This document shows positions 8,574 to 14,992 of a stretch of DNA of 19,936 nucleotides, piece by piece (the first letter of the stretch is position 1; each line of letters begins with the position of its first letter). Origin of the DNA: UBA5209 sp034002865. Lineage in GTDB: Bacteria > Patescibacteriota > Dojkabacteria > SC72. Position numbers and translations under genes: made by a program. A model generated the notes under the pieces. It had not been told where the DNA came from. It ran no database searches and saw only the letters and a list, made by a program, of their open reading frames with translations. The stretch is taken from NCBI GenBank assembly GCA_034002865.1, contig JAVEZR010000013.1:1-19936 (forward strand). The letters run 5' to 3'.

Positions 8574-8616
8574 TTGACCTATCTCTCTTAATTGTAATAT
8601 CCTAGATTACGTAATC
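8574..8616 (+). promoter_or_regulatory. Possible promoter and palindromic operator of the glycan cluster
   Basis: TTGACC (8574-8579) and TAATAT (8595-8600) with a short 15-nt spacer could form a promoter starting near 8607. A perfect 12-bp palindrome, GATTACGTAATC (8605-8616), lies over that start point. An 11-nt odd palindrome, TTATCGGATAA, follows just before the ATG, and its GATAAT (8625-8630) is an alternative leaderless-style -10. Function is inferred from position and symmetry only. Confidence 0.35.
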
Positions 8617-8634
8617 AGTTATCGGATAATAATT

Positions 8635-9129
8635 ATGTCAAAGAATGAAAAGACAAAGAAGGTAGTTACTCAAAGGCAAAGCGTTCATGTAGTTTTTTTC
8701 TCCTGTCCTGATTGTGGTGAGGAAACAGAACATATTCAACTCTGTCCTGACTGTTCTAAACCTATGCGAGTTATTGACGTTGTAGAGAAGTTTGGTGATG
8801 ATGCAGAAGAGTTTCTTAAAAAGATTAAAGAGAAAATAGGGAATGGTACCTTAAAGAAAGATGACTATGTTTCAGTAGATGAAGATGAGAGCCCTAATAT
8901 AATAGTGTTAGCAGATGACGATTCTCTAAATGATGGCGCTATTGTTGATGATGTAGAATCATTGGGAGATATCTTTCCTGATGATGAAAATGATGATGAG
9001 AAATCCGCCTCTTCTGCCCAAGAGGGTCTAACAGATTTAGACGATATTGTAGCAGAATTAGATAAGGAGGAGGATGACGATTTCCCACTTGTTGATGACT
9101 TGGGGGATGAGGGTCTTCCAGAGCTTTAA
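8635..9129 (+). CDS. Acidic zinc-ribbon protein of unknown function
   Basis: Not a protein I recognise. Residues about 1-20 are basic, residues 24-40 form a zinc ribbon of two CPDC knuckles (C24, C27, C37, C40), and residues about 45-75 form a charged helix. From about 76 to the end the protein is extremely acidic and low in complexity (runs such as ADDD, PDDENDDE, DKEEDDD), so it is probably disordered. The layout, a small zinc knuckle with a polyacidic tail, resembles proteins that bind a basic partner or ribosomal or transcription components, but nothing identifies the partner. It opens the glycan cluster: its TAA stop shares one base with the ATG of the first glycosyltransferase (TAATG), so translation is coupled. 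It carries no signal peptide and is cytosolic. Confidence 0.8.
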   Translation: MSKNEKTKKVVTQRQSVHVVFFSCPDCGEETEHIQLCPDCSKPMRVIDVVEKFGDDAEEFLKKIKEKIGNGTLKKDDYVSVDEDESPNIIVLADDDSLNDGAIVDDVESLGDIFPDDENDDEKSASSAQEGLTDLDDIVAELDKEEDDDFPLVDDLGDEGLPEL

Positions 9130-10277
9130 TGCGAGAAAGAAGTTTTCAAAAGGTTGCCGTTATTGCTGATCAAATGATTTCCTTTGGTGGTGCTGACAGA
9201 GAGATGTTCAGTATGCTTGAGCTTTTTCCTAATGCAGATATCTTCACTATCGCTTTCAATAGTAAAGCATACGGTGATATTAAACAGAAAGTACATACTA
9301 GCTTTGTACAAAGAATTCCTAAACCTAAAAGTTTCTACAGACACTTAAAAGTGCTTACACCTTTGGCGTATGAAAGTTTTGATTTAAGAGAGTATGACCT
9401 AGTAATCAGTATCTCTGCTGGTCCTGCAAGAGGAGTAATTACAGGCATTGATCAACCCCACATTGCAATGGTAATGACTCCACCTAGAAGCCTTTGGGAT
9501 AACGAGCTTAATGTAAGAGCATCTAAATTTAAAAAAATGTATAGAGCTTTTTCTACACTAATAAACACATATATGCGTATATGGGATCTCACAATCTCTA
9601 AAAGAGTAGATTACTGGACAGCTAACTCTAAATACATTGCAAAGAAAATTAAGAAAAGATATGGAGTTGAGGCAACCGTCATAAGCCCGGGTATACAAAA
9701 AGATAGCTTTGAAGAGGTTTCTGATATGACTAGGGGTAAGGTTAGAGAAAAGTTTGGTATTAATGGAGAGTTTGTTTTAGTTGTATCACGTCTATACGAT
9801 TACAAAAGGATTGATTGGGCAATTAGAGCATGTATTGAGAGTAACAAACAGCTGGTTATCATTGGTGAGGGTCCTGATATTAAATATCTTAAGAGTGTTG
9901 CTAATGGTAATTCTTTAATAAAGTTCTTAGGCTTTTTAAAAGATGATGCTGATGTAAGGGTCTTTTATAATATGGCGGAGGTTTTACTCTTTTGTGGTAT
10001 TGAAGATTTTGGTTTAGTTCCTGTAGAGGCTATGGCTCAGGGAACACCTGTTTTAGCATACGGTGAGGGTGGTGTATTAGAGACAGTTACTAGAGGAGTT
10101 TGTGGAGATTTTTTTAGTAATGAGAAAGAATTAGTTAATGCACTTAAGAAATTTGATAATAGAGGGTATAATTCAACAGAGATTGTTAATAGGGCTAGGG
10201 AATTTAGCGAAGAGATATTTCTAGATAAGCTTGATAAATACATTAAGAAGATATATGACGCAGAAAGAGATAAGTAG
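9129..10277 (+). CDS. GT4-family glycosyltransferase (first of a tandem pair)
   Basis: A GT-B fold, retaining-type sugar transferase expected to add a sugar from a nucleotide donor to a lipid-linked glycan on the cytoplasmic face. The N-terminal domain opens with a strand and glycine-rich turn (VAVIADQ...FGGADREM). The C-terminal donor domain has the usual SRLYDYKR (R221, K226), the IGEGPD turn, and the EX7E motif in EDFGLVPVE (E292, E300), followed by GTPVLAYGEGGVLETV. The 382-residue length is normal for the family. Translation is coupled to the zinc-ribbon gene through a one-base overlap, and the gene overlaps the next glycosyltransferase. No ribosome-binding site is seen. Donor and acceptor cannot be deduced; mannosyl- or rhamnosyltransferases are common in this group. 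Confidence 0.92.
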   Translation: MRERSFQKVAVIADQMISFGGADREMFSMLELFPNADIFTIAFNSKAYGDIKQKVHTSFVQRIPKPKSFYRHLKVLTPLAYESFDLREYDLVISISAGPARGVITGIDQPHIAMVMTPPRSLWDNELNVRASKFKKMYRAFSTLINTYMRIWDLTISKRVDYWTANSKYIAKKIKKRYGVEATVISPGIQKDSFEEVSDMTRGKVREKFGINGEFVLVVSRLYDYKRIDWAIRACIESNKQLVIIGEGPDIKYLKSVANGNSLIKFLGFLKDDADVRVFYNMAEVLLFCGIEDFGLVPVEAMAQGTPVLAYGEGGVLETVTRGVCGDFFSNEKELVNALKKFDNRGYNSTEIVNRAREFSEEIFLDKLDKYIKKIYDAERDK

Positions 10278-11427
10278 AAAATACAGGATAGCGATAGTTA
10301 GTGATCCTCTTTATAAATATGGTGGTGCAGAGAAACATTTAGGAGATATGCTTAAGGCATTTCCTAATAGTACTTTATATACAGCGTTTTGTGACAGGGA
10401 TTTTGTAAGTAAATATTTCCCTAATGTTGAGGTTAAGACTTCCTTTATGCAATATATCCCTGGTAAGTTTAAGTTCAGGTATTTCTTACAATTACTTCAG
10501 CCATTAGCATACAGAGGTTTTAAGTTTAAAGGATATGATGCAATACTTTCCCTCTCTATCGGTTTTGCAAAATATAGTAGAGGGCATATACCGCATGTAA
10601 ATATATGTATGTCACCTACTAAGTTTTTCTGGGATAAAGGGGGAAGATCTCTTAAGGAAAGTAATCAGCTAAGTGGTGTGAATAGGGCACTGTTTAAGTT
10701 TTACTCTCTGTTCATGAACAGTTTTTTAGAAGATATATGGAAAGAATGGGATAGGAGTGCTGCTCAGAGAGTAGATAGGATGGTAGCAATATCTAAGGTG
10801 GTTCAAAAACGTATTAAGAAATATTACGAGAGGGATAGTGACGTTATTTACCCTCCTGTTGAGGTTAAATCTATTCAAGCTGTTACTAAGGTTAACAGGA
10901 AAGAGAACTGGTTCCTTTATCTTGGTCGTGTTGAGACATATAAAGGGGTTGAGTTAGCTATCAGAGCTGCATATGAAGCAAAGGTTCCTCTTAAGATAGC
11001 TGGTGTTGGGGATGATTTGGAGAGGATGAAAGATTTAGTTAAGCAGTTGAATGCTAAAGGGTTTGTTAAATTTCTAGGTTTTGTTTCTGAAGAAGAGAAA
11101 TTAGAGTTACTTTCAAAAGCTAAGGCGTTAATATTTCCAGTTAAGGGGGAGGACTTTGGTATTGTTCCTGTAGAGGCTAATGCTGCTGGTACCCCAGTTA
11201 TTGCATACCGAGATGGTGGTGTTGTTGAAACGATTTCTAACATTAATCCAAAGAGTGGAGAGTTTTTTACTAAGTATGATTATAAATCGTTGGCTAAGAT
11301 ACTTAAGGGTTTTGATGGTAGACAGTACAAGAGTGATAACTGTAGGAAACAGTCTAGTAATTTTGCAGTAGAGATCTTTATTTACAAGATACAAAGGTAT
11401 GTAGAAGATGCTATACAGAATCGTTAA
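10255..11427 (+). CDS. GT4-family glycosyltransferase (second of a tandem pair)
   Basis: A second GT-B glycosyltransferase, clearly related to its upstream neighbour: shared features include a GGA turn near residue 23, PLAY.(S/R)F, an M(T/S)P(P/T)...W segment, and the same donor site. Its conserved residues are R225 and K230 in LGRVETYKG, AGVGDD, and the EX7E motif in EDFGIVPVE (E299, E307), followed by GTPVIAYRDGGVVETI. It probably adds the next sugar to the same chain. I chose the ATG at 10255 (390 residues); a TTG at 10231 in the same frame would add eight residues but gives a less likely start. The ATG lies inside the 3' end of the previous gene (23-nt overlap), and the next gene overlaps this one by 20 nt. 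The pair looks like an old gene duplication. Confidence 0.92.
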   Translation: MTQKEISRKYRIAIVSDPLYKYGGAEKHLGDMLKAFPNSTLYTAFCDRDFVSKYFPNVEVKTSFMQYIPGKFKFRYFLQLLQPLAYRGFKFKGYDAILSLSIGFAKYSRGHIPHVNICMSPTKFFWDKGGRSLKESNQLSGVNRALFKFYSLFMNSFLEDIWKEWDRSAAQRVDRMVAISKVVQKRIKKYYERDSDVIYPPVEVKSIQAVTKVNRKENWFLYLGRVETYKGVELAIRAAYEAKVPLKIAGVGDDLERMKDLVKQLNAKGFVKFLGFVSEEEKLELLSKAKALIFPVKGEDFGIVPVEANAAGTPVIAYRDGGVVETISNINPKSGEFFTKYDYKSLAKILKGFDGRQYKSDNCRKQSSNFAVEIFIYKIQRYVEDAIQNR

Positions 11428-12037
11428 GAGGACAATAGATGTAATACTTTCTACTGTCTTGTGGATACTTGCCTCTCCTTTAATGTTAATGATTTCAATT
11501 TTAATTAAACTGTCTGATGGTGGGGAGGTTTTTGTCGGTACTCCTGTGAGGTACGGTCTAGAGGGCAAGCATTTCTTTATGTACAAATTTCGTACTATGA
11601 TTCCTAATGCTCATGATTTAACAATGGGGGATAGTAAAAAGAGAGATGAACTATTGAGTAATCATAAGTTAAAGGGTGACAGTAGGGTTACAAGGGTTGG
11701 TAGGGTGCTCAGAGGTACTGATTTAGATGAGTTGCCACAATTAATAAATGTACTGTTAGGCCACATGAGTATGGTTGGGCCTAGACCTTTTTACAGTGAG
11801 GAGATAGAGCACCATCTAAAAGAGTATCCGGAGGATGAAAAATATTTTAAAAATATATTTAAAGTTAAACCTGGTATAACAGGTATATGGCAGGTATCTG
11901 GGAGAAATGAGATTCCTTTTAGAGAGAGATTACGAATGGAGAGTGAATATGCTCTGAATCCTAGTATAATTAAAGATGTATATATCCTTTTGCAAACACC
12001 ATGGGTTGTGATATCAAGAAAAGGGGTTACTGATTAA
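11408..12037 (+). CDS. Polyprenyl-phosphate sugar-1-phosphate transferase (bacterial sugar transferase family)
   Basis: A monotopic initiating transferase of the WcaJ/PglC type: it moves a sugar-1-phosphate from a nucleotide sugar to undecaprenyl phosphate, the first step of surface glycan assembly. One N-terminal hydrophobic helix (about 8-34) with an internal proline fits the re-entrant membrane hairpin of this family. It is followed by YKFRTM (59-64), the catalytic Asp-Glu pair in DLDELPQ (D107, E108), MSMVGPRP and the KPGITGIWQVSGR signature. At 209 residues it has the short form without the extra N-terminal membrane domain of WcaJ/WbaP. It closes the cluster after the two glycosyltransferases and overlaps the second by 20 nt. 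In biosynthetic order it would act first. The sugar is unknown. Confidence 0.95.
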   Translation: MLYRIVKRTIDVILSTVLWILASPLMLMISILIKLSDGGEVFVGTPVRYGLEGKHFFMYKFRTMIPNAHDLTMGDSKKRDELLSNHKLKGDSRVTRVGRVLRGTDLDELPQLINVLLGHMSMVGPRPFYSEEIEHHLKEYPEDEKYFKNIFKVKPGITGIWQVSGRNEIPFRERLRMESEYALNPSIIKDVYILLQTPWVVISRKGVTD

Positions 12038-12088
12038 CCCCGGGTATACTAAAAGGTTCTTTAGATATAATATATTTACTACCCCGGG
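12037..12088 (+). repeat. Pair of ACCCCGGG octamers around the recO promoter region
   Basis: ACCCCGGG occurs at 12037-12044 and 12081-12088 in the gap between the sugar transferase and recO, in otherwise AT-rich DNA. CCCGGG is self-complementary, so in a read-through transcript the two copies can pair into a 6-bp GC stem closing a long loop just before the recO start. A transcript starting at the recO promoter would contain only the second copy. No T-run follows, so it is not a standard terminator. Confidence 0.45.
12066..12071 (+). promoter_or_regulatory. Possible recO -10 element
   Basis: A perfect TATAAT in the 56-nt gap upstream of recO would give a leader of roughly 15 nt. No convincing -35 lies at the right distance, so read-through from the glycan cluster is also possible. 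Confidence 0.4.
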
Positions 12089-12093
12089 CCTAT

Positions 12094-12708
12094 ATGAGAG
12101 ATGTTGTTACAGTCATAAAATCGGTTAACTACTCAGAGGCAGATAAGGTGCTTACTGTTTTTGGCAAGAGATTAGGTAAGTTTGCTTTGTTTGCTAGGAG
12201 TATTAGAAAGATTAATAGTAAGAATAGAGGTAATATGCAGACCTTGTGTACAAGTGAGATCTCTTTCTATGAGGGTAAGGGTATGCCTTTACTGACAGAA
12301 TCTCAACTGATTTCTTCTCCTAATAACGATGTACTTAGGAATAGGGTTGAGAATTTGAAGAGGGTTCTTTCTATGCTTAATCGTATATTAGCAGAGTATG
12401 ATCCTAATGAGAGGGTTTTTGATATTTTACAGGGGGTACTAAAGAAGGATTTTGATACAGAGTCAGTAAATAGATTTAGGGTTATCTTTCTTAAGGAGAT
12501 GGGTTTCCTACAAGATTTTTCTAAATGTGATATCTGTAATAGTGAGAAAGATTTAAAATATATAGACATTTCTAATTTTGCTCTCCTATGTAAAAACTGT
12601 TACATTAATGTAGGAAAGTGCTATGAATTAGGGGAGAATCCGTATACTGAAGAATTCTTTACGCAGGCTTTGGATACATATGTTAAAAAAGTAATTGAAG
12701 AGATATAG
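12094..12708 (+). CDS. recO: DNA repair protein RecO
   Basis: RecO works with RecR (and RecF) to load RecA onto gapped single-stranded DNA and to anneal strands. The N-terminal OB-fold start is recognisable (VTVIKSVNYSEADKVLTVF, then GKRLGKFALFARS). The middle is helical, and a four-cysteine zinc module follows (C145, C148, C166, C169). At 204 residues it is a little shorter than the usual 230 to 250, as is common in reduced genomes. It is separated by 56 nt from the sugar transferase and by only 2 nt from the surface protein gene, which is probably translated from the same message although the functions are unrelated. No Shine-Dalgarno sequence is seen. Confidence 0.92.
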   Translation: MRDVVTVIKSVNYSEADKVLTVFGKRLGKFALFARSIRKINSKNRGNMQTLCTSEISFYEGKGMPLLTESQLISSPNNDVLRNRVENLKRVLSMLNRILAEYDPNERVFDILQGVLKKDFDTESVNRFRVIFLKEMGFLQDFSKCDICNSEKDLKYIDISNFALLCKNCYINVGKCYELGENPYTEEFFTQALDTYVKKVIEEI

Positions 12709-12710
12709 CT

Positions 12711-14792
12711 ATGAGAATAAAAACTGCCATTACAATTATATTTCTCTTTGTATGTTTCTTTCTTCTTGTTCCAAATCTGTATGCACAAACTACTAATAAT
12801 GTAGTAGTTGATGCAAATATTAATACAGATTTCTACTCCACTGTTAATGTAAATCCTGATACTGTTGAGATATATCAACCATCTACAGTAGAGATAAGGG
12901 TATTATCTCCTAGTGGGCAGGGTATTTCTGGTAGAGAGATAGCGATTGTCTCTCCTGGCTTAGTTATTACCCAACCTCTTGCATTAACAAATGCTACTGG
13001 TAGGAGTTCTGGTTTGGTACATTCTACAACCACTGGTACATATACTGTTTGCGCAAAGGATACAACATATGATTTTGATATATATATTCAGAATTGTAGT
13101 ACTTTGTATGTTGTTCCATTACCAATACCAAATATGCTTCCTGAGCCTCAATATACAAAGGGTTTGAGCAATTTAGTACTGTGGCAAAGTTTGGGTGGTA
13201 ATTACAAATATACAGTACAGGTTAGTGAATACTCAGATTTTAGAACAGTAAAGGGGGACTCTGGAGTAATTAGTAATACCTCTTTTGAGTTTACTAACTT
13301 GGTTAATGGGAAGATGTATTTCTACAGAGTAAGGGCACAGAATATATATGGTGGTGTGAGTGAGTGGTCTAATTCCGTATATAGTGTTCAGGATGCACAG
13401 GCTCCTAATATTGAGTTTTTAAGTATTAGCAGTTTAGAGGAGAATACTGTTGTAGATTGGGAGAGTGGTTTTAATGTTGTAATGACTTTTAGAGTTACTG
13501 ATAACTTACAGCTTTCTACTACTACTTTTCTGTGTATAAATTCATTAGGTGATATATATAGCTGTACTTCTAACTACAGTAGGGTTGGGGATATATTAAC
13601 TGTGAATGTTAGGCTAGGAGAGTTAGAGAGAATTTCTGGTATGTATCTTTTTGATAGGTATGAGTTCTGTGTAGAGGCAACAGATCAGGCTACAAATGTT
13701 AATAGGGTTTGTAATATATTCTTAGATATTCCCCCAGAAGAGATTGATGAGGAGATTCCTCCCCCTGTAACTCCTAAGCCTCCTGCTGTTGGGAGATTAG
13801 AGAAGGCTTTAGAGGATCTTAATGTAATGCTTGATGATACAATTGGTAAGTTAGAGTCTGGGGATTTAGAGAAGATTACTACTGCTACTTCCATTGTTAC
13901 TGCTACTTCAGCTATTGCAATTGTTGCTGGTAGTTTAGGTTCTCTACCATATTTCTTTATGCAGTTACTTTTAAATCTTCTTTCATTGATAGGGTTTAGG
14001 AAGGGTTCTAAACCGGTTGGGTATGTATATGATTCTGTTACAAAGGAGCCTATATCCCAAGCTATTGTAAGAATCTTTAATGAACAGGGGAGTATGGTAT
14101 GGTCTGATGTGACAGATGGTAAGGGGTATTTTAATGCTAGATTAAAAGAGGGTAAGTACAGGATAGAGGTAAGGGCTTCTAGGTATACTTTTCCTTCTAC
14201 TGTTGTGTTTGGTAAGGAGGATTATCCTGTTACAAATGTATATCATGGGGAGGTTTTTGTAGTTACGCACTCTTGTGAGATTAATTATGCTATTCCTTTA
14301 GATCCTCAAGAAGAGTCTAAGCTTAGATTGTGGTTTGAGCTGTTTTGGGGGAGGGTAAAGTTTGTTGTTAATATCTTAATGGTTGTACTCTTTTTAGGGG
14401 GTATAATATTTGCATTTTATACGTATTACAACTATCCATCTACTTTAACATTGTTCGTACTTCTGCTATTTGTTCCTACATTTTTCTTCATTCTAAGAGG
14501 TATTTTTACTAAGAAAGGTAAATATGGTGTAGTAAGAGATATTGATAATGAGAGATTAGAGGGTATAGTGGTGGGTATTAGGGAAGCAGAGTTTGATAAG
14601 ATAGTGGCAAAGAGAGTTACTGACTCTCATGGTAGGTACAGATTTATGGCTAATGAGGGTAGATATTACATAGAGGTCCTAGATACTGGTTACAAGGTTG
14701 ATAATATAGAGGGTGGTAATGAGGTTGTTTCTGATAGGGAGGTACTGATTGCAAGGGATATTACTTTGTCATTGCTTAGTAAAAAAGCTTAA
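12711..14792 (+). CDS. Large surface/membrane protein with Ig-like, Fn3 and two carboxypeptidase-regulatory-like domains
   Basis: A 693-residue exported membrane protein. Residues 1-25 are a signal peptide (basic start, long hydrophobic core, LYA|Q cleavage). About 45-130 is an Ig-like (Big-type) module, about 140-227 a fibronectin type III-like module, and about 230-340 a third beta domain with cysteines (C275, C285, C320, C334). A Pro/Glu hinge lies at 341-358, and an amphipathic helix plus a hydrophobic stretch at about 360-429. Residues about 434-530 and 604-687 are two similar carboxypeptidase-regulatory-like domains (each with G-V-D...I..V.I..., VTD..G.Y...., G.Y.IEV) on either side of two transmembrane helices (550-572, 576-597). 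There is no peptidase catalytic domain. It probably displays binding modules on the surface; similar proteins are common in this bacterial group, but I know of no established function. It starts 2 nt after recO. Confidence 0.85.
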   Translation: MRIKTAITIIFLFVCFFLLVPNLYAQTTNNVVVDANINTDFYSTVNVNPDTVEIYQPSTVEIRVLSPSGQGISGREIAIVSPGLVITQPLALTNATGRSSGLVHSTTTGTYTVCAKDTTYDFDIYIQNCSTLYVVPLPIPNMLPEPQYTKGLSNLVLWQSLGGNYKYTVQVSEYSDFRTVKGDSGVISNTSFEFTNLVNGKMYFYRVRAQNIYGGVSEWSNSVYSVQDAQAPNIEFLSISSLEENTVVDWESGFNVVMTFRVTDNLQLSTTTFLCINSLGDIYSCTSNYSRVGDILTVNVRLGELERISGMYLFDRYEFCVEATDQATNVNRVCNIFLDIPPEEIDEEIPPPVTPKPPAVGRLEKALEDLNVMLDDTIGKLESGDLEKITTATSIVTATSAIAIVAGSLGSLPYFFMQLLLNLLSLIGFRKGSKPVGYVYDSVTKEPISQAIVRIFNEQGSMVWSDVTDGKGYFNARLKEGKYRIEVRASRYTFPSTVVFGKEDYPVTNVYHGEVFVVTHSCEINYAIPLDPQEESKLRLWFELFWGRVKFVVNILMVVLFLGGIIFAFYTYYNYPSTLTLFVLLLFVPTFFFILRGIFTKKGKYGVVRDIDNERLEGIVVGIREAEFDKIVAKRVTDSHGRYRFMANEGRYYIEVLDTGYKVDNIEGGNEVVSDREVLIARDITLSLLSKKA

Positions 14793-14797
14793 GTGTA

Positions 14798-14826
14798 TTG
14801 AAAAATGTCTCTTCTACTGGTATTAT
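14798..14826 (+). promoter_or_regulatory. Promoter of tRNA-Lys
   Basis: TTGAAA (14798-14803), an ideal 17-nt spacer, and TATTAT (14821-14826), which is preceded by TGG, making it an extended -10. The predicted start is near 14833, about 9 nt before the tRNA 5' end. It is one of the best promoters in the window and makes the tRNA independent of the upstream gene. Confidence 0.7.
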
Positions 14827-14841
14827 TCTTTGTTTGAACCT

Positions 14842-14914
14842 GGGTGTATAGCTCAATTGGTAGAGCAAACGGCTCTTAACCGTTAGGTTCAGGGTTCGAG
14901 CCCCTGTACACCCA
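14842..14914 (+). tRNA. tRNA-Lys (anticodon CUU)
   Basis: A complete 73-nt cloverleaf: acceptor GGGTGTA/TACACCC with discriminator A, D-arm GCTC/GAGC, anticodon stem AACGG/CCGTT with loop CTCTTAA (anticodon CTT at 14875-14877), five-nt variable loop AGGTT, and T-arm CAGGG/CCCTG with loop TTCGAGC. All stems pair fully. The CCA end is not encoded (AAG follows the discriminator) and must be added by a nucleotidyltransferase. It decodes AAG; its C34 means it is not itself a substrate of the wobble-uridine enzyme Elp3 encoded next door. Confidence 0.97.
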
Positions 14915-14992
14915 AAGCCAGGCTTGCCAACCCTATAGCTATATAAATATGAGGTTTATGCTTTTAATAGGACAGAAACTAAAGCCAGGCTT
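14914..14992. repeat. Twelve-bp direct repeat AAAGCCAGGCTT at the tRNA end and the elp3 end
   Basis: AAAGCCAGGCTT occurs at 14914-14925, starting at the tRNA discriminator base, and again at 14981-14992, where it encodes the last residues of Elp3 on the minus strand. The unit is itself almost palindromic (AAGCC-A-GGCTT). The 55 nt between copies hold no gene. It may be a small duplication scar or have a role in ending both converging transcripts. Confidence 0.6.

Noticed and set aside
10231..10254. Upstream TTG start for the second GT4 gene
   Set aside because: It would add eight residues before an ATG that sits closer to the usual start of the fold; TTG has no supporting ribosome-binding site.
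11128..11586. A 152-codon open frame on the minus strand opposite the second glycosyltransferase and the sugar transferase
   Set aside because: It lies entirely over two well-supported genes, starts and stops without regard to their borders, and its translation has no recognisable domain; it is a shadow of the coding strand.
12037..12090. Rho-independent terminator of the glycan cluster
   Set aside because: The two CCCGGG units can pair, but the loop is long (about 38 nt) and no run of T follows the second arm.
14842..14992. Integrated element or attachment sites at the tRNA-Lys gene
   Set aside because: The direct repeat begins at the tRNA discriminator and does not copy the tRNA 3' part, no integrase gene is present, and only 55 nt lie between the copies.
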